Positions 11,791 through 24,136 of a stretch of DNA of 64,000 bases are shown piece by piece (positions within the stretch are counted from its first letter, which is position 1; the number at the start of each line of letters is the position of its first letter). The position numbers and the translations under genes were made by a program. The notes beneath the pieces are model-generated. The model saw only the letters and a program-made list of their open reading frames with translations. It was not told where the DNA came from and made no database searches. Source of the stretch: Anticarsia gemmatalis (lineage: Eukaryota; Arthropoda; Insecta; Lepidoptera; Erebidae); the NCBI RefSeq assembly GCF_050436995.1, contig NC_134767.1, forward strand, positions 7,378,001 to 7,442,000, written 5' to 3'.

Positions 11791-13392
11791 TATGCAAGAT
11801 GATCTAATACTGAAATATGTTGCAAAAACGCAATATTTTCTGAAACACATGTTAAAACAGTATTGTATCAAGGACGGTTGACAGATCCCACGCGAAGATA
11901 TTGTTACGTAAATATATTGAATACACTGCGCAGTTAACTGTTGCGTAGATGTACCTCTAATTGTAAGTTACCGTGTGGTATTACTACTAGAAATAGAAAA
12001 TAGATTTATATTATTGTTTTTACTTTTAACTTAACTAAAACACACTATATGTAAAAGAAATATAAATGGCGCAATAGACATTTTAGTTTGCTTTACAATT
12101 GCATTGGTTGTTTTGGTGCAATATTAAAAATAGTTGTGTAATCCAGGGAAAAAACGTTGTGGGTAAAATTATAAAACTAGTAAAAAATTTCGTCACCTGT
12201 ATAAATTATTCATAGAGAAAGTCAGAAAAAGACTATCAGAACAGAGTAGGCGAGTTTGTACTATTGCACTGTGCTTACATCATCCAAACCTTTATCCAAA
12301 ATAATTGCAAACAATAAAGTTTTCCGAAAGTAAATTTCATCCTATTGTAAAATTAATAAGAAACAGAAACGTTTTCAATCAGATTCAGAACACTGTGGTA
12401 CTTCCCTTTCTTAGCTATATTATATCGGTACCTCATCTTTACTTATGTCTAATAAAATATAATAAATTTAACCCATTACTGTCCCACTGCTGGGCAAGGG
12501 TCTCCTCCCGTATTGAGGGAGGGGTTAGGCCTTGAGTCCACCACGCTGGCTAAGTGCGGGTTGGGCTTACTTATATCTAGGATTCTTTAATACAGTTTAG
12601 CTAATAACTATTACACAATACAAAGCTAGGTTTAAATAAACTACAGCAAGACTGGTAGCCGGCAACAGATGTAAGCTTCGCGTTGGCATGTCTCAACACC
12701 GCGCGTCTGGCGATCCGCGTAGCGACGACGTACAGTGTACGGGTGTGAAAACAGCGAGGAATCATGAGCGTTACTTATAGCGGGTTTGATATTTTGTACA
12801 TGAATATAAGAAGAAGCTTTTATTGTCCGCAAATTAATAGGGACTAGAATTTACATATATTGAAATCAACACCAAATTTTGTATTTATCTGGCATTCTAA
12901 ATGAAATATATAATATATTATATATTAAACATGCAACGCGAGAGTTTAACATTTATGATTCTATATGAAAGTTTAGCGCTAGCATGTCCCAACGATGTCG
13001 TCTAGTGTGCAGCCAGAATAACTGCGAAGCAACTTGAATTTTGTTGTGGAGTATAACTTGTTGTCTCAGAAGAATTTAAGACTCTATGATCAATAAAAAT
13101 ATGGTCATACGCCTTAAAGTAGAAACAGATTCTATTAACGTTTTGCTAAAACGTTAAAATACTCTAGACACCGTATCGTATTTTACAGCCAAGCAAAATC
13201 TCAACATAGTGAAAGAATATGTAAATATAAATTAGTGATGAATGTGTTCTTTTAAAAACGATGTATTAATGCGCAATGGTGCATGACAAATTACAAAATA
13301 AAATATATGATCCAAGTCTCTAATACAGCATTATTTTGCTTTGATTACAGGTGTCGCCTAACAGCATCGTAATGTAGAAAAAAAAAAATGCA
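11791..13392. other. Gene-free stretch with one short SINE copy
   Basis: Contains the truncated SINE at 12452-12566. GC-rich patches at about 12655-12755 and 12975-13020 share a CATGTCYCAACA-like phrase, too little to define a repeat. No coding potential recognised. Confidence 0.35.
12452..12566 (-). mobile_element. tRNA-derived SINE (family A), truncated short form with target duplication
   Basis: A 115-bp 3' end of family A flanked by TTACTTATGTCTA (12439-12451) and TTACTTATATCTA (12567-12579), a 13-bp duplication with one mismatch. The flanking duplication shows the element arrived already truncated. Confidence 0.8.
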
Positions 13393-13688
13393 CTAAAGAC
13401 ACTAACATTCTTCCATCAACCAATAGCTACTAACTTATAGTGATTCGATATCAAACTTTTTAACAAACAGCGATTTTGATCCACAACGTAATCAACTCGC
13501 TGTTTTTATAGCCGGACTGCTGTACCGATCGGCAGTGAACTTGCCTCACTATTTATAAGCGGGCCCTACTCGCCTGAAATACATTACATTACACCGTATC
13601 GATACTATCGAGAGCCGGGAACTGTTACAATGTTGCTGTTATTGTTTTGTTATGTTACATTGTTACACTGTGTTGTAGGAAAACATCG
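13393..13688. repeat. Tandem duplication, first unit
   Basis: Repeated at 13704-13976. The last 190 bases are almost identical between units: CTGTACCGATCGGCAGTGAA, TATAAGCGGGCCCTACTCGC, CCGTATCGATACTATCGAGA, GTTGTAGGAAAACATCG. The first part differs by an insertion of about 25 bases in this unit. Confidence 0.85.
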
Positions 13689-13703
13689 CAAGAAGAAAAC
13701 CGC

Positions 13704-13976
13704 CCTAAAGACACTAACATTCTCTTTAGTGAACGAAATCAAACGTTATAACAAACAGCGATTTTAAACCACAACGAAATTTTCCCGCTGTTTCTATAGC
13801 CGCACTACTGTACCGATCGGCAGTGAACTTGCCTCACTATTTGTAAGCGGGCCCTACTCGCCTGAAATACATTACATTACACCGTATCGATACTATCGAG
13901 AGCCGAGAACTGTTACAATGTTGCTGTTATTGTTTTGTTGTGTTACATTGTATCACGGTGTTGTAGGAAAACATCG
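13704..13976. repeat. Tandem duplication, second unit
   Basis: Partner of 13393-13688. It retains the same GTATCGATAC palindrome and the CTATTTGTAAGCGGGCCC segment, where the first unit has CTATTTATAAGCGGGCCC. Confidence 0.85.
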
Positions 13977-14039
13977 TGGTAAAACCTGCCTGACAGTTAT
14001 TTAGGAATTCTTAAAAGAAAATAGTCTTGTTTTCAAACT

Positions 14040-14130
14040 TGGCCAGCGTGGTGGACTCAAGACCTAATCTTCTCTTTTTTATAAATAAGACCCTTGCCCA
14101 GTTAGGGTCAAATCATAGGTTAAAATATAT
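14040..14130 (+). mobile_element. tRNA-derived SINE (family A), truncated
   Basis: GGCCAGCGTGGTGGACTCAA, then GACCTAATC and CCCTTGCCCAG, followed by a decayed end. Head missing. Confidence 0.65.
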
Positions 14131-14203
14131 GTTGTTGTTGTGAGCGATCACATCGTAATGAAATCGTGTGCTACTGAAGGACTATTCTGTCTCTAATCTG
14201 CAT

Positions 14204-14280
14204 TTGACCAGCGTGATGGACTGAAGGTTTGTCTCTCTCGCGACTCTTGATCAGTAGCAACACGGCAGTGAATAAAATTT
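14204..14280 (+). mobile_element. Decayed fragment of SINE family A
   Basis: GACCAGCGTGATGGACTGAA is the family body with changes; the rest is only loosely alignable. A remnant rather than a separate family is likely. Confidence 0.4.
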
Positions 14281-17200
14281 GCTATATATTTGTTTCAAAA
14301 TTTACTAGCTGAAATATTCAGCTTTGTTCACATTAAATTTTTAAACTTAATTAACATATACCTAAATACAAATTGACTACTTTCCATAATACATATTTTA
14401 TCACTTTCTCTAACAAAAAACGTTAGAGCAGTAAGCAAGTATTATTTCTGAAGTCACAGCCCCTCTACATTGTATTAATTGATTTGTGGACGGTGTAACG
14501 TCGTCGCCACAAATATAATAACTTTGACACGTTGTAAAATGTATTATTTATGTCCAAAGTGACTTAACATAGTCCAGCTCTTATTAAAAACGAGTTGTTG
14601 CTGAAATGAACTAGTATTTTGAGGACAAGTTTCACGATTTATGATTAAGAGTTGGATAAACTATTCGTTAGGTAAAGTGATAGCAATTATATGGAAAATC
14701 TGTCACATTTTCCCTTGATAACCTATACCCACTTATCCGGAAGAGGTAAATCCGTCTTTTAATTATAAAACTTTCTTACGATATCTATTCTTTGCTTGAG
14801 AAACTGAATGATATGAGTAATCTATTAAAAACTTAATCTAAAAAAAATATCCCTGCTTACAAATATTTTGCTGTCAACGACTAATTGTCAAGACAAGGGT
14901 CTTCTTTGGACCTAATAAGTCCAAAAAACAGATGAATTATATAGTGCTAGAAGGGTTCAGAAGCTACATGATGTAGAATACTGAAAAATATCCAAATCTT
15001 TGGTATACACACAAAAATATCGCAATTCAAAGAAAAACGCAAAATTAAACTATCCGAAAACCGTCTCTTCATACTACCTCTCAAATCAACATCAAAAAGC
15101 CGAAACTCCCTAAAAATTCCCAGAAATTCTCGAACCAATAACCCTATGTATCTTACAGCATCTCACGATTAGACACGATGCACCTGTTACCACAAATAGC
15201 ATCGGCCAATGCACCCGAATGCACTTGCATCACAACCCTATACCAAAAAACTACACTAACACAACGACAAATGAAATCATTCGACATACATTGCTCAGTT
15301 TGTTTACAACTGTTGCAAATGTACTAAAGAAAAGCCATTAATGAATAGTGAAGTTAGAGGTGTAGTAGTTGGGTAAAGGGGTGTCCTAATCGAAGTATTG
15401 GTATGCAATTGAACGAAATCAATGAATGGCAATAGTGACAGTACTATTAATGTCTTAATAATAGTCTGTTCGTAAACTTGACTAATGAACTAGTGAGAGT
15501 GCATTGTGATAGATAACAGAAATAAATTTATTGCGTACTTCGATTAGGAACTGATTGGCATTGTACGGTTTAATTTTATTCAAGTTCTTCTAAAAGGCGA
15601 TTAGTAAGAATACATGAAATGTTTAGATTGTATACATGAATATGGAACAAAGGTAGGCTGTAGAGATCTCACTAAGTTATGCATTAAAATATTATTAAAG
15701 GTAATAAAATACGAGTGTATTACGGCGAATGTATCATTTGATGTTACATAAAACTGAAATGTTTCTTCAAAAATATATGAGGATAGCGTTGTAATCATTA
15801 ACTGTAACTTTAACAATAATTAGTATGATTTTAAATAAGATTAGATTTTCTTAAAGTGATTAACTAGTTTTCAATAAGTATTGCACAAAACTTGTTTAAA
15901 TTCTCACTTCATAAAATAACTACTTTACGAGTAGCATATTGTCTACACAAATCAACCATTCTATTGGAGTATTTTTTCAGAGTAAATTACTACGAGTTGT
16001 ATTTAAAGGGCCTCGAATCATACACGTAAAATCACCTTAGATGTAGCGCTGAATCCACTTGTAGCAAAGAGTTTAGTTATAACGAAAACTAGTGTTCTGA
16101 TTCAGGTATTTATATTTAGACCTGAAGCACGGTTGAACTGGAACAAAAACGTGATACTTTTTGATATGAAACGATACAAAGCATACATTTGTAAAATAAA
16201 CCTGTCTTAAAACGACGATCGAATAAAATATAGCTTTAGATAACAAACTACTTTTCGAAATAATTATAGTAACGATCACTACTTGTCTTAACGGTGGAGC
16301 CATCTGGATTTTGCAGTAAACCTTGCATACCTGAGAGTTGTTTCTGCAGTTTTTGAAGTAATGCAACGCTCGCTACTAAATTGGGTGCCCGTAAGCCTTA
16401 AAATGCTGACCAAACCAAAAGTGGTATTTGCAGGTGTTCGATGGGTCTGAAGCGGTGAACCCAAACCCCAACCATGAATTATCTTTTACTTTATAATTTA
16501 CATGTATGTGTAATATTAAAAACTGCTCAGAAAAAGTCAAATTAACAGCAACTTCTTTAATAATCTCTCATAATTTAGTCGAAAAGTATATAAAATGATT
16601 GGCGTAAATACATCAATTTGAAATCTGAAGCCTAAATATATTTTCTTTAGAGTAGAACCTAGTTTTATTTATTTCAGTGTTCCTTTGTTTTCTTTATATT
16701 TATTTTGCAAGTGTCGATTGAGTTAGACAGCTCTGTCATACCTTGCGGAATGTAAACAATTGTCTTCCGCGTAGTAAAAGTAAGTAGAAAACAAGTCTGG
16801 ATTTTAAGAAGCTTAGGTTCAAAAATAGGTCATTCAGCATATATTATGTATAATTGTTTAAACAATAGGTTTGACGCACGTAAATATAATAACCATTTAT
16901 GGGGATTACGGAAGATATATAATTGTTTCTACGCGATGTTTGGACTGACAACACCTTACAGTAACCAAACTTAATTTATACGATTGACTAATTTGTAGAA
17001 CACATCTTATGATTAATGAATCAAATCTTTAATCGTAGAATGAGTTCATAATATAAAAGCAATTACACTAAGTTACATTACCTATAACTATCTATTTGTA
17101 CCTACTATGTACGAAATCGAACGCTTGGAAAAGACTACTAAGTTATCACCACTCTAATATAATATTATAACCAATGAATTTTTGTATGTAAAACTTAGTA
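14281..17200. other. Gene-free stretch
   Basis: Nothing coding recognised. At 16318-16400 there is TTGCATACCTGAGAGTTG and following sequence resembling part of a SINE-like moth repeat, strongly decayed. The rest is AT-rich and unremarkable. Confidence 0.35.
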
Positions 17201-17550
17201 TATATATATCAGCTTAGCCTTTCTTCCAAGCTATATTGGAGTCGGCTTCCAGTCTCACCGGATGCAGCTGAATATCAGTGTTTTACATGGAGCGACTGCC
17301 TATCTGACCTCTGCAACCCAGTTACATGGGATAACACGATACCCTTCGGTAAGACTGGTTGTCAGACTTTCAAGCTTCTGACTACTGTTAACGACTGTCA
17401 AAGATCTTCGAAAATGTCAGCCGGGACCCACAATTTAACGTGCCTTCCGAAACACGGAGGAACTCGACATGTAAAAGATGGTCACCCATCCACAAATCAA
17501 CCTCGGCAAGCATGGCTTAACCTCAGAGATCGATCCGCGCAGCTGTTGTT
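17201..17550 (-). mobile_element. 5S-rRNA-derived SINE, near complete
   Basis: Second well-preserved copy, close to 90 percent like 7293-7644 by eye over its full 350 bp. The 5S-like head is at 17536-17477 on the - strand (GATCTCTGAGGTTAAGCC and GGATGGGTGACCATC). The tail runs into TATATATATA at 17201. Confidence 0.75.
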
Positions 17551-19431
17551 AACTAAGCTTAAACAAACAACAAACTTAGTACGCAATAAAATATTTCATT
17601 TGATTATTCTTTCTTAACAATCAAAACTCATACCTTTTAGATTGTTCTATCAAACTTTATACTACTAAATACCTACTTTAACTTCAAATTTCCAATCCTT
17701 CACATCAATCCTTTACACTTAAAACAACCACGGCCTAATATATTCGGGTTGGTCCCCAAATACCGGCCGCTGTCAGTAATTGGTTCACAGGTGGCATGTC
17801 CCACTAATAGGTGCAAATTGAACTTAACTTAGTAGTGGAATTACATGCTTGTGTGGGATTGTTTTAGAAGTAGAGGACATTGTTCTGAGTTAGAGGTTAA
17901 TGGTTAAGACATGATTCGAGACTAATGTAAATTATTTTCTAGATAAAGACAGGTTTTTATGGATAAATATATGAGAGAGTTACTTTTTTAAATTAAGTGG
18001 AACGTATCAAGGTATACTACTTTTTGAAAGTAATTGAATTTCATATTTTGTTAAAGATTTATTTTTTCAAACAATTCATATCGATACCTAGAACGTAAGA
18101 ATTATGATAAAAAATTTTGTTAACAAATATATTCGTAACATCGTTCGAAAGTTTTAACTAAAGCAGTATGTAGAAATTACGTTTTACATTTAAAAAGTAA
18201 TTTAAGTATTTATTTCAATGCTAGAAATCATCTACTTTAAAATTGCATTTGAATCACGAATAATACTGTGAGTCAATATATGTATTTTTCGATTAAATCG
18301 AATAAATTAAATAATAATTAGTCAATACGAAATATTTTGCATCTACGAGTATTATAATTCTTTACAAACTTCAATATATTTACGAATGTTTACTGAAATT
18401 AAGATTAAACTAGAGTATGAAATGTATGATGAAATGTGATTCATTGTTTGGTATCTTTACAACTTCAACAATGGTACATTTTAACGTAGACTTTTACTTT
18501 GAGATATTGAAATTGCTTTTATATCCAACACAATTAGAATCTAGTAAAATCCTTTTATAATGTTTTATAAGACTTTTTTAAGTCTATCTCAATCTAATAG
18601 CATTTATGAAACCAATTTTGAAGTAAAATTTATCCCGTAATGTATTGGTTTGGTATTTATTTCGTTAATCGGATGAAATGAACGCAATACTTTCTTTTAC
18701 TACATTAATTGTACGTTTTACAGTCTGTCGATAAATATTAGATTTACTGATATTATGAACAATGTATTTGTAAAAGTTAATGAGTAAAATAGTGACGTGT
18801 AATCACGTAATTTATTACGTGGATAAGTAAAACGTAATCGTAATTATACTCGCTCGTTAATCATTTAACTCTTCTGACCCAAATCATCAATTTGCAAATA
18901 CATATTTACTATGTTCGAGTAAAAATATACACACAATTGTAGCCTTTTTGTTAACGAGTTAAGAGTCAATCTAGCGTGTTTTGGTTTCCTAAAAAATCGT
19001 GTTGTCTGACTAGATAGAACTACGTTATCAAACACTTTTGAAACTGAAATAAAATCTTAAGATTTCGATCATTTGATAATCGATAGATCGTTTTCAATAT
19101 CTAAATTACTTATTAGAATGTTTGGTTAAAGTATTTGGTCCTTAAAATCTTAAAAAAAACGATGTTTGTAGTTCAATAAAGTGCGTCCGCCCAACGCCTG
19201 AAATGGCTCAAGGCGGGCGGTCCGGCGCTCGCGCCTCTTACGGCGCGCTTCGTATCAAACAAAATGTTGATTAAAAGCCTTCTATAATGTGTATTGAAGC
19301 TGTAGGGGTTGATACGAAGGGTTAAGTTTAACACGAATGTATGAAAATAGTGGAAATTGTGGGGAGAGTAGCGGCGCGCGGGGGCCGGCGCGCTCGCCAT
19401 GTATGGCTCGCGGCGTCTGCGCGCGCGCCGC
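17551..19431. other. Actin upstream region
   Basis: AT-rich to about 19180, then abruptly GC- and CpG-rich up to the TATA box. A palindrome CACGTAAT-TT-ATTACGTG lies at 18804-18821, followed by two more CGTAAT words. No other gene is visible, so this is the probable promoter-proximal regulatory DNA of actin. Confidence 0.45.
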
Positions 19432-19439
19432 TATAAAAG
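19432..19439 (+). promoter_or_regulatory. TATA box of the actin gene
   Basis: TATAAAAG lies 95 bp before the actin ATG in a GC-rich setting. A start site 30-37 bp downstream would fall on CACTCG or CAGTC around 19463-19469, giving a leader of about 60 nt with no need for a 5' intron. The start site is inferred, not measured. Confidence 0.8.
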
Positions 19440-19462
19440 ATTCCGGCCCCGCTGATCGCCGC

Positions 19463-19526
19463 ACTCGCAGTCTCGCTGCCGTAGAGTCAACATCCACCGC
19501 GTCCCAAACCACACACACACGCCAAA
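19463..19526 (+). other. Probable actin 5' untranslated region
   Basis: Runs from the inferred start site to the ATG. It is C-rich with a short (CA)n run at about 19509-19520 and no upstream ATG in the last 60 bases. A spliced leader cannot be excluded, but the close TATA box makes an unspliced one the simpler reading. Confidence 0.55.
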
Positions 19527-20657
19527 ATGTGCGACGACGATGTTGCTGCGCTTGTAGTCGACAATGGCTCCGGCATGTGCAAGGCCGGTTTCGCCGGCGA
19601 CGACGCGCCCCGCGCCGTCTTCCCGTCCATCGTTGGTCGCCCCCGTCACCAGGGTGTGATGGTCGGTATGGGCCAGAAAGACTCCTATGTAGGCGATGAG
19701 GCCCAGAGCAAGAGAGGTATCCTCACCCTGAAGTACCCCATCGAGCACGGTATCATCACCAACTGGGATGACATGGAGAAGATCTGGCACCACACCTTCT
19801 ACAACGAGCTGCGCGTCGCCCCTGAGGAGCACCCAGTCCTCCTGACTGAGGCCCCCCTGAACCCTAAGGCCAACAGGGAGAAGATGACCCAGATCATGTT
19901 TGAGACCTTCAACTCCCCGGCCATGTACGTCGCCATCCAGGCCGTGCTTTCCCTGTACGCCTCCGGTCGTACCACCGGTATCGTACTTGACTCCGGTGAT
20001 GGTGTCTCCCACACCGTCCCCATCTACGAAGGTTACGCTCTGCCCCACGCCATCCTCCGTCTGGACTTGGCTGGTCGCGATCTTACCGACTACCTCATGA
20101 AGATCCTCACCGAGAGGGGCTACTCGTTCACCACCACCGCTGAGAGGGAAATCGTGCGTGACATCAAGGAGAAGCTGTGCTATGTTGCCCTGGACTTCGA
20201 GCAGGAGATGGCCACCGCCGCCGCCTCCACCTCCCTCGAGAAGTCCTACGAACTTCCCGACGGTCAGGTCATCACCATCGGTAACGAGAGGTTCCGTTGC
20301 CCTGAGGCTCTCTTCCAGCCTTCCTTCTTGGGTATGGAATCGTGCGGTATCCACGAGACCGTGTACAACTCCATCATGAAGTGCGACGTTGACATCCGTA
20401 AGGACCTGTACGCCAACACCGTCATGTCCGGTGGTACCACCATGTACCCCGGTATCGCCGACAGGATGCAGAAGGAGATCACCGCCCTCGCTCCCTCCAC
20501 CATCAAGATCAAGATCATCGCTCCCCCCGAGAGGAAGTACTCCGTATGGATCGGTGGATCCATCCTGGCTTCCCTCTCCACCTTCCAGCAGATGTGGATC
20601 TCCAAGGAGGAGTACGACGAGTCCGGCCCCGGCATCGTCCACCGCAAGTGCTTCTAA
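19527..20657 (+). CDS. Muscle-type actin, complete, intronless coding region
   Basis: Encodes a 376-residue actin, the ATP-binding subunit of thin filaments. All family landmarks are present: N-terminal MCDDD, of which Met-Cys is normally processed off; phosphate loop DNGSG at 12-16; DNase-I-binding loop at about 41-55; methylated-histidine position H74; second phosphate loop DSGDGVSH at 155-162; C-terminus HRKCF. Length is that of insect actins and the frame has no lesion. Isoleucine in GIITN (76-78), Ser130, Thr235 and the ending [12 protein letters not shown] are marks I associate with insect muscle rather than cytoplasmic actins (recalled, not aligned). The start is fixed by the universal N-terminus and the CAAAATG context. 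Codons are strongly GC-ending, typical of a highly expressed gene. No intron interrupts the coding region. A processed retrocopy is unlikely given the TATA box and GC-rich upstream DNA. Which actin paralogue it is cannot be settled, but the nearby Rx suggests Act57B type. Confidence 0.97.
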
Positions 20658-20925
20658 GCGCAACGACACTTTGTGCCGCTGCTGCGTGAGCCCAGTGCAG
20701 TGTGTTGTGGTGCTCTCACTCACAGTGAGGGTGCAAGCATTTGTACGAGTACGTTTACGTTGTACGTAGTGATACCTGACAGAACTGAACATCTAATGTA
20801 ACGCCATCTATTGTAATGTAATTTATTGTAAAATTTATATAAATTTAATTTTCTTTTTTTTATTTTTATTATATACACGGGATCGTTATGGATCTCACGC
20901 CAAATGTAATTAATAAATAAACGGT
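20658..20925 (+). other. Probable actin 3' untranslated region
   Basis: Begins right after the TAA stop. The first 120 bases remain GC-moderate, then the sequence turns AT-rich with a pyrimidine run near 20850-20870. Overlapping AATAAA signals at 20912-20917 and 20916-20921 suggest cleavage 10-30 bases later, near the end of the inverted repeat described separately. Confidence 0.6.
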
Positions 20926-20949
20926 TAATTTATTTATTTTAATTACATT
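20903..20949. terminator. Inverted repeat carrying polyadenylation signals on both strands
   Basis: Two arms, AATGTAATTAATAAATAAA (20903-20921) and its near-complement ending AATTACATT (20949), flank a few bases. The + strand reads AATAAATAAA and the - strand reads the same, so the site could end transcripts from either side. It lies about 255 bp past the actin stop codon. Confidence 0.6.
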
Positions 20950-23900
20950 ATTTCTTTTTATACAACCGTTGACTTTGGTTTTTGTTTGGAATCCGCAACC
21001 CGCATCCCCCCTGCGGTGTAGTGTTACATACAGCTAGCTATAGCTATACTATACATACACACAACAAGCATACATCTATACAGTATTGAAGTCAGTGGAC
21101 CGCACCTGTCCCGATGTGGGTCACACTCATTGCCAACATTCCTCAATCAATCGCCGCCTACAGCCGCGAGTTTTTCAAATTCATTGGATAGTGACAACGT
21201 TCTAAGCTAAATTACGACAGAACGCTTCCCCAAGAGCTGTGTGGTACAGAAATAGGACGGGAGGTTACCCCACACGCGTCAAAATTAGCCACCGCGTGCA
21301 CTACCATAAATAGTAAAGACAACTCCCGCGGCCAAAAGCATTTTCTAATTTTATCGCATAATCGTGGGGCGGTGGGATGAGGCATGCTACCGGAGCATAG
21401 ACCTAACGCGGTACGTTGAAGCTAAAGTTTCGCTTGCGCCACTCGTTTCCGTAAATATCTCGAGAGGACCGCTGGAGTAAAAGAAGCCATCGGTTCGGCA
21501 GGTCTATTAATATCGCGGACTCCCGGAGCGCTAGTTTACATGTGTACTCGAATATTAGGCGCAATACGTCGATATGACGTTGGGTAGCTTGTTTACACTC
21601 TTGTGATTAGGAACGTTTATTATTAGCTCGTGTAGTTGCGGCCGAAATCGCATTAATGCCAGGAATCTTCGCTTAGCCTATTCGTTAGTCGGTACCAGTT
21701 TAACATTTTTGTTCGGTGACAACTATTTCAATGTTTCAAAGCTTTGTTTGCCACCTGTTTTGTTTTGAGTTTGGGGTTCATTCAAGTTCACTTTAAATAT
21801 TCGTTGCATTCTTGTAGCATTAACTACTTTACCATTACTGTTTTGATTCTCTTCTGATTTCGGTTTCTAAATCATCTTCTTTGGTATGTCAACAACTTTT
21901 ATATTCATAGGATGAGTGGTCACTCGTGCGGGAAAACAGTTGAAATCCAATACTATGACGGTTCTGCGTATTCGGGTATCGTCATTCATAATCGTAATAA
22001 TAGTTAGGAATAATATTACCTCATTCATTGATAGGTCGGTTATAACATCATAATAATTTGATATTGTTTTTCCTTCTCTTAAAATATACTTCCGATGTTT
22101 GTGCGACTTATCTAAATATTATATTTCTTGATTGGTGATGTCGCATGGCATAGTTGGTTGTATAACCCAAAGTTTATCATATCCAGTAGATTCGATTTGA
22201 TCTATTTAATTAGTTTCTCAAGCATTTTAGATTTTTTCAAGTAAACTTTTCTACTGACGCCAGTGTTTCGTGTGTTTAATTTTAACTTTTCTATCTGTCG
22301 AGTATTTTCGTACGTTGTAATAGTTTCGCGTTGAGTTTCAACTAGGTATCCGCTCGGAGATGAACTATTTTGTGATCCATTTGACTTAGTCGTTTGGTAA
22401 TTTGGTTGAATTCTTTCATCATTATTTTAGAGATTGAATTTTTTAGATGAACTGTAGACTCTACATTATGTCTTGTTACGTCATTTACAACTAAGATAAT
22501 TTAGTTTTTCGGAATTTAGTTTGGTTTGGTTTACCTACTTTATAAACTACTGGAAAATTAACCAGTAAAAATTACGACGGAATGTTTTTAGTTTTTATCT
22601 AAATAACTTTTATATTTATACATGGTACGACTATTGTTTTTTCTTTGTTATAACGTTAAATGCTGCTAGGAACAATTATTTTGGTATTTTTCTATTGCCG
22701 TACCATCTCCATTCTCTTTGCAGAATATTTATCACGGTTAACTTCTCTGAATTATAGTTCAATATTATCGCGTTCATTGTGATGTAATCTTTTATCATTC
22801 AAACCAAATGTAGTAATACTATACAAGTAGTAAACATACAAAATACCCAAAAAACTAGCATTTTGGCTAGTTTGTTTGGATACCGACAATAAAAACAGGT
22901 TAGGGTTTTTCAGACGTCTGATCGAGTCTGTATGTATGTAATGAATCGATACAGCAGACTCACTCTTATTACGAGATTTGTTTAAAACAACTAATACTGA
23001 AATAGTGAGTAGTTCCTAACGTTTACTTCAAAATAGTCTGGTAAAATGTGGCTGAAATAATACACATTATATAAGACGGAATTCTTAATGTAACAAATAA
23101 ATCGTTCTTTAACATTTTTGCACATACTCGTATAACCAGGAACCCGATTCTTTACCACTATCGACTATCGACAATAACAAATCATTAAGTAAATACATAT
23201 AATCTCTTATTCATAAAAATATATGAAGTTATGAAAGGCTTATAAAGTGTTTTGTTTCTTTCACTCCTTATCGAAATGAAAAAAGAGAAAACATATTATA
23301 GTTGCTTTTTAACTATTATAGGTTTATAGTGTGTTTATGAATAAGAGCCTCAATACTCGATAGTTTCGACAGTCTACAGAAAGCTACAGAAGTCATATCT
23401 TATAGATGTATGAATATGAATGAAGCAAAAGTTTGTAAAGATCGTAGCATTCGACGTTCTATGGGTTTTGCCTAATGCCAATTCCAGCTTCATCTTACAA
23501 GGCGTTATTATATGTATGTCTATGTATATTCCAATATTATTATGCAATTTCAAAAAAACACATCTCTCAATACAAATGTATGAAACATGTTCCCTTTTGG
23601 AAATGGTATGTTTGAATTATAAACCAGATGGAGATGAAAATATCTCATTCATCGTTTACTGACCGAGGCACATGTGCGAATTATTTCCACTGCTCATGAA
23701 CCATCGTTATAATGCTCTTCCGGCCACGTCAGTGATCGATCGTTGCTCGTTGATTCATAATGCATTTATTGTATTTTAATGGGAATTTATCTAGAATTAG
23801 GCGATGCTACCTATCTCTTTAATTTTTTGATCGAGTGTCATTGAATGAGACTAGGAGGTAATTACCTCCTAAAATCGACTATCGATAACTTTCGTAATAA

Positions 23901-24136
23901 ACCTGATCAGCGCTTAAAGCGGGTGCCGAAGGAACTAATTGTGTAAAACATTTAAAATGTCAAAGTCTCAGTAATGAAGTCGGAACTGCTGACTGTAGAA
24001 AATCGCTCTACTGATTAGTTTATCATAAAGTAGAATCACTTCTAAACTGCTATTTGTTCTGTATTCAACCCCTAAAATAGTGTTAGGGGAAAGTTGCAAC
24101 AAGTATATTACCATTATCAAACGCTCATCTCTATTA
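20950..24136. other. Non-coding stretch downstream of actin
   Basis: The part at about 21100-21700 is GC-rich, repeat-free and CpG-rich, with an A/T-rich CCATAAATAG motif near 21304 that resembles a MEF2-type site. It is a candidate enhancer or an uncharacterised non-coding transcript. From 21700 on it is AT-rich with nothing recognised; frames at 23420-23662 lack any domain. Confidence 0.4.

Noticed and set aside
19337..20769. Other-frame + strand open frames within actin (Pro/Ser/Arg-rich)
   Set aside because: Shadows of the actin reading frame; the composition follows from the C-rich third positions.
19431..20792. 453-codon antisense open frame across the actin gene
   Set aside because: It is produced by the GC-ending codon bias of actin on the other strand. 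It has low-complexity Gly/Val/Asp composition and no domain.
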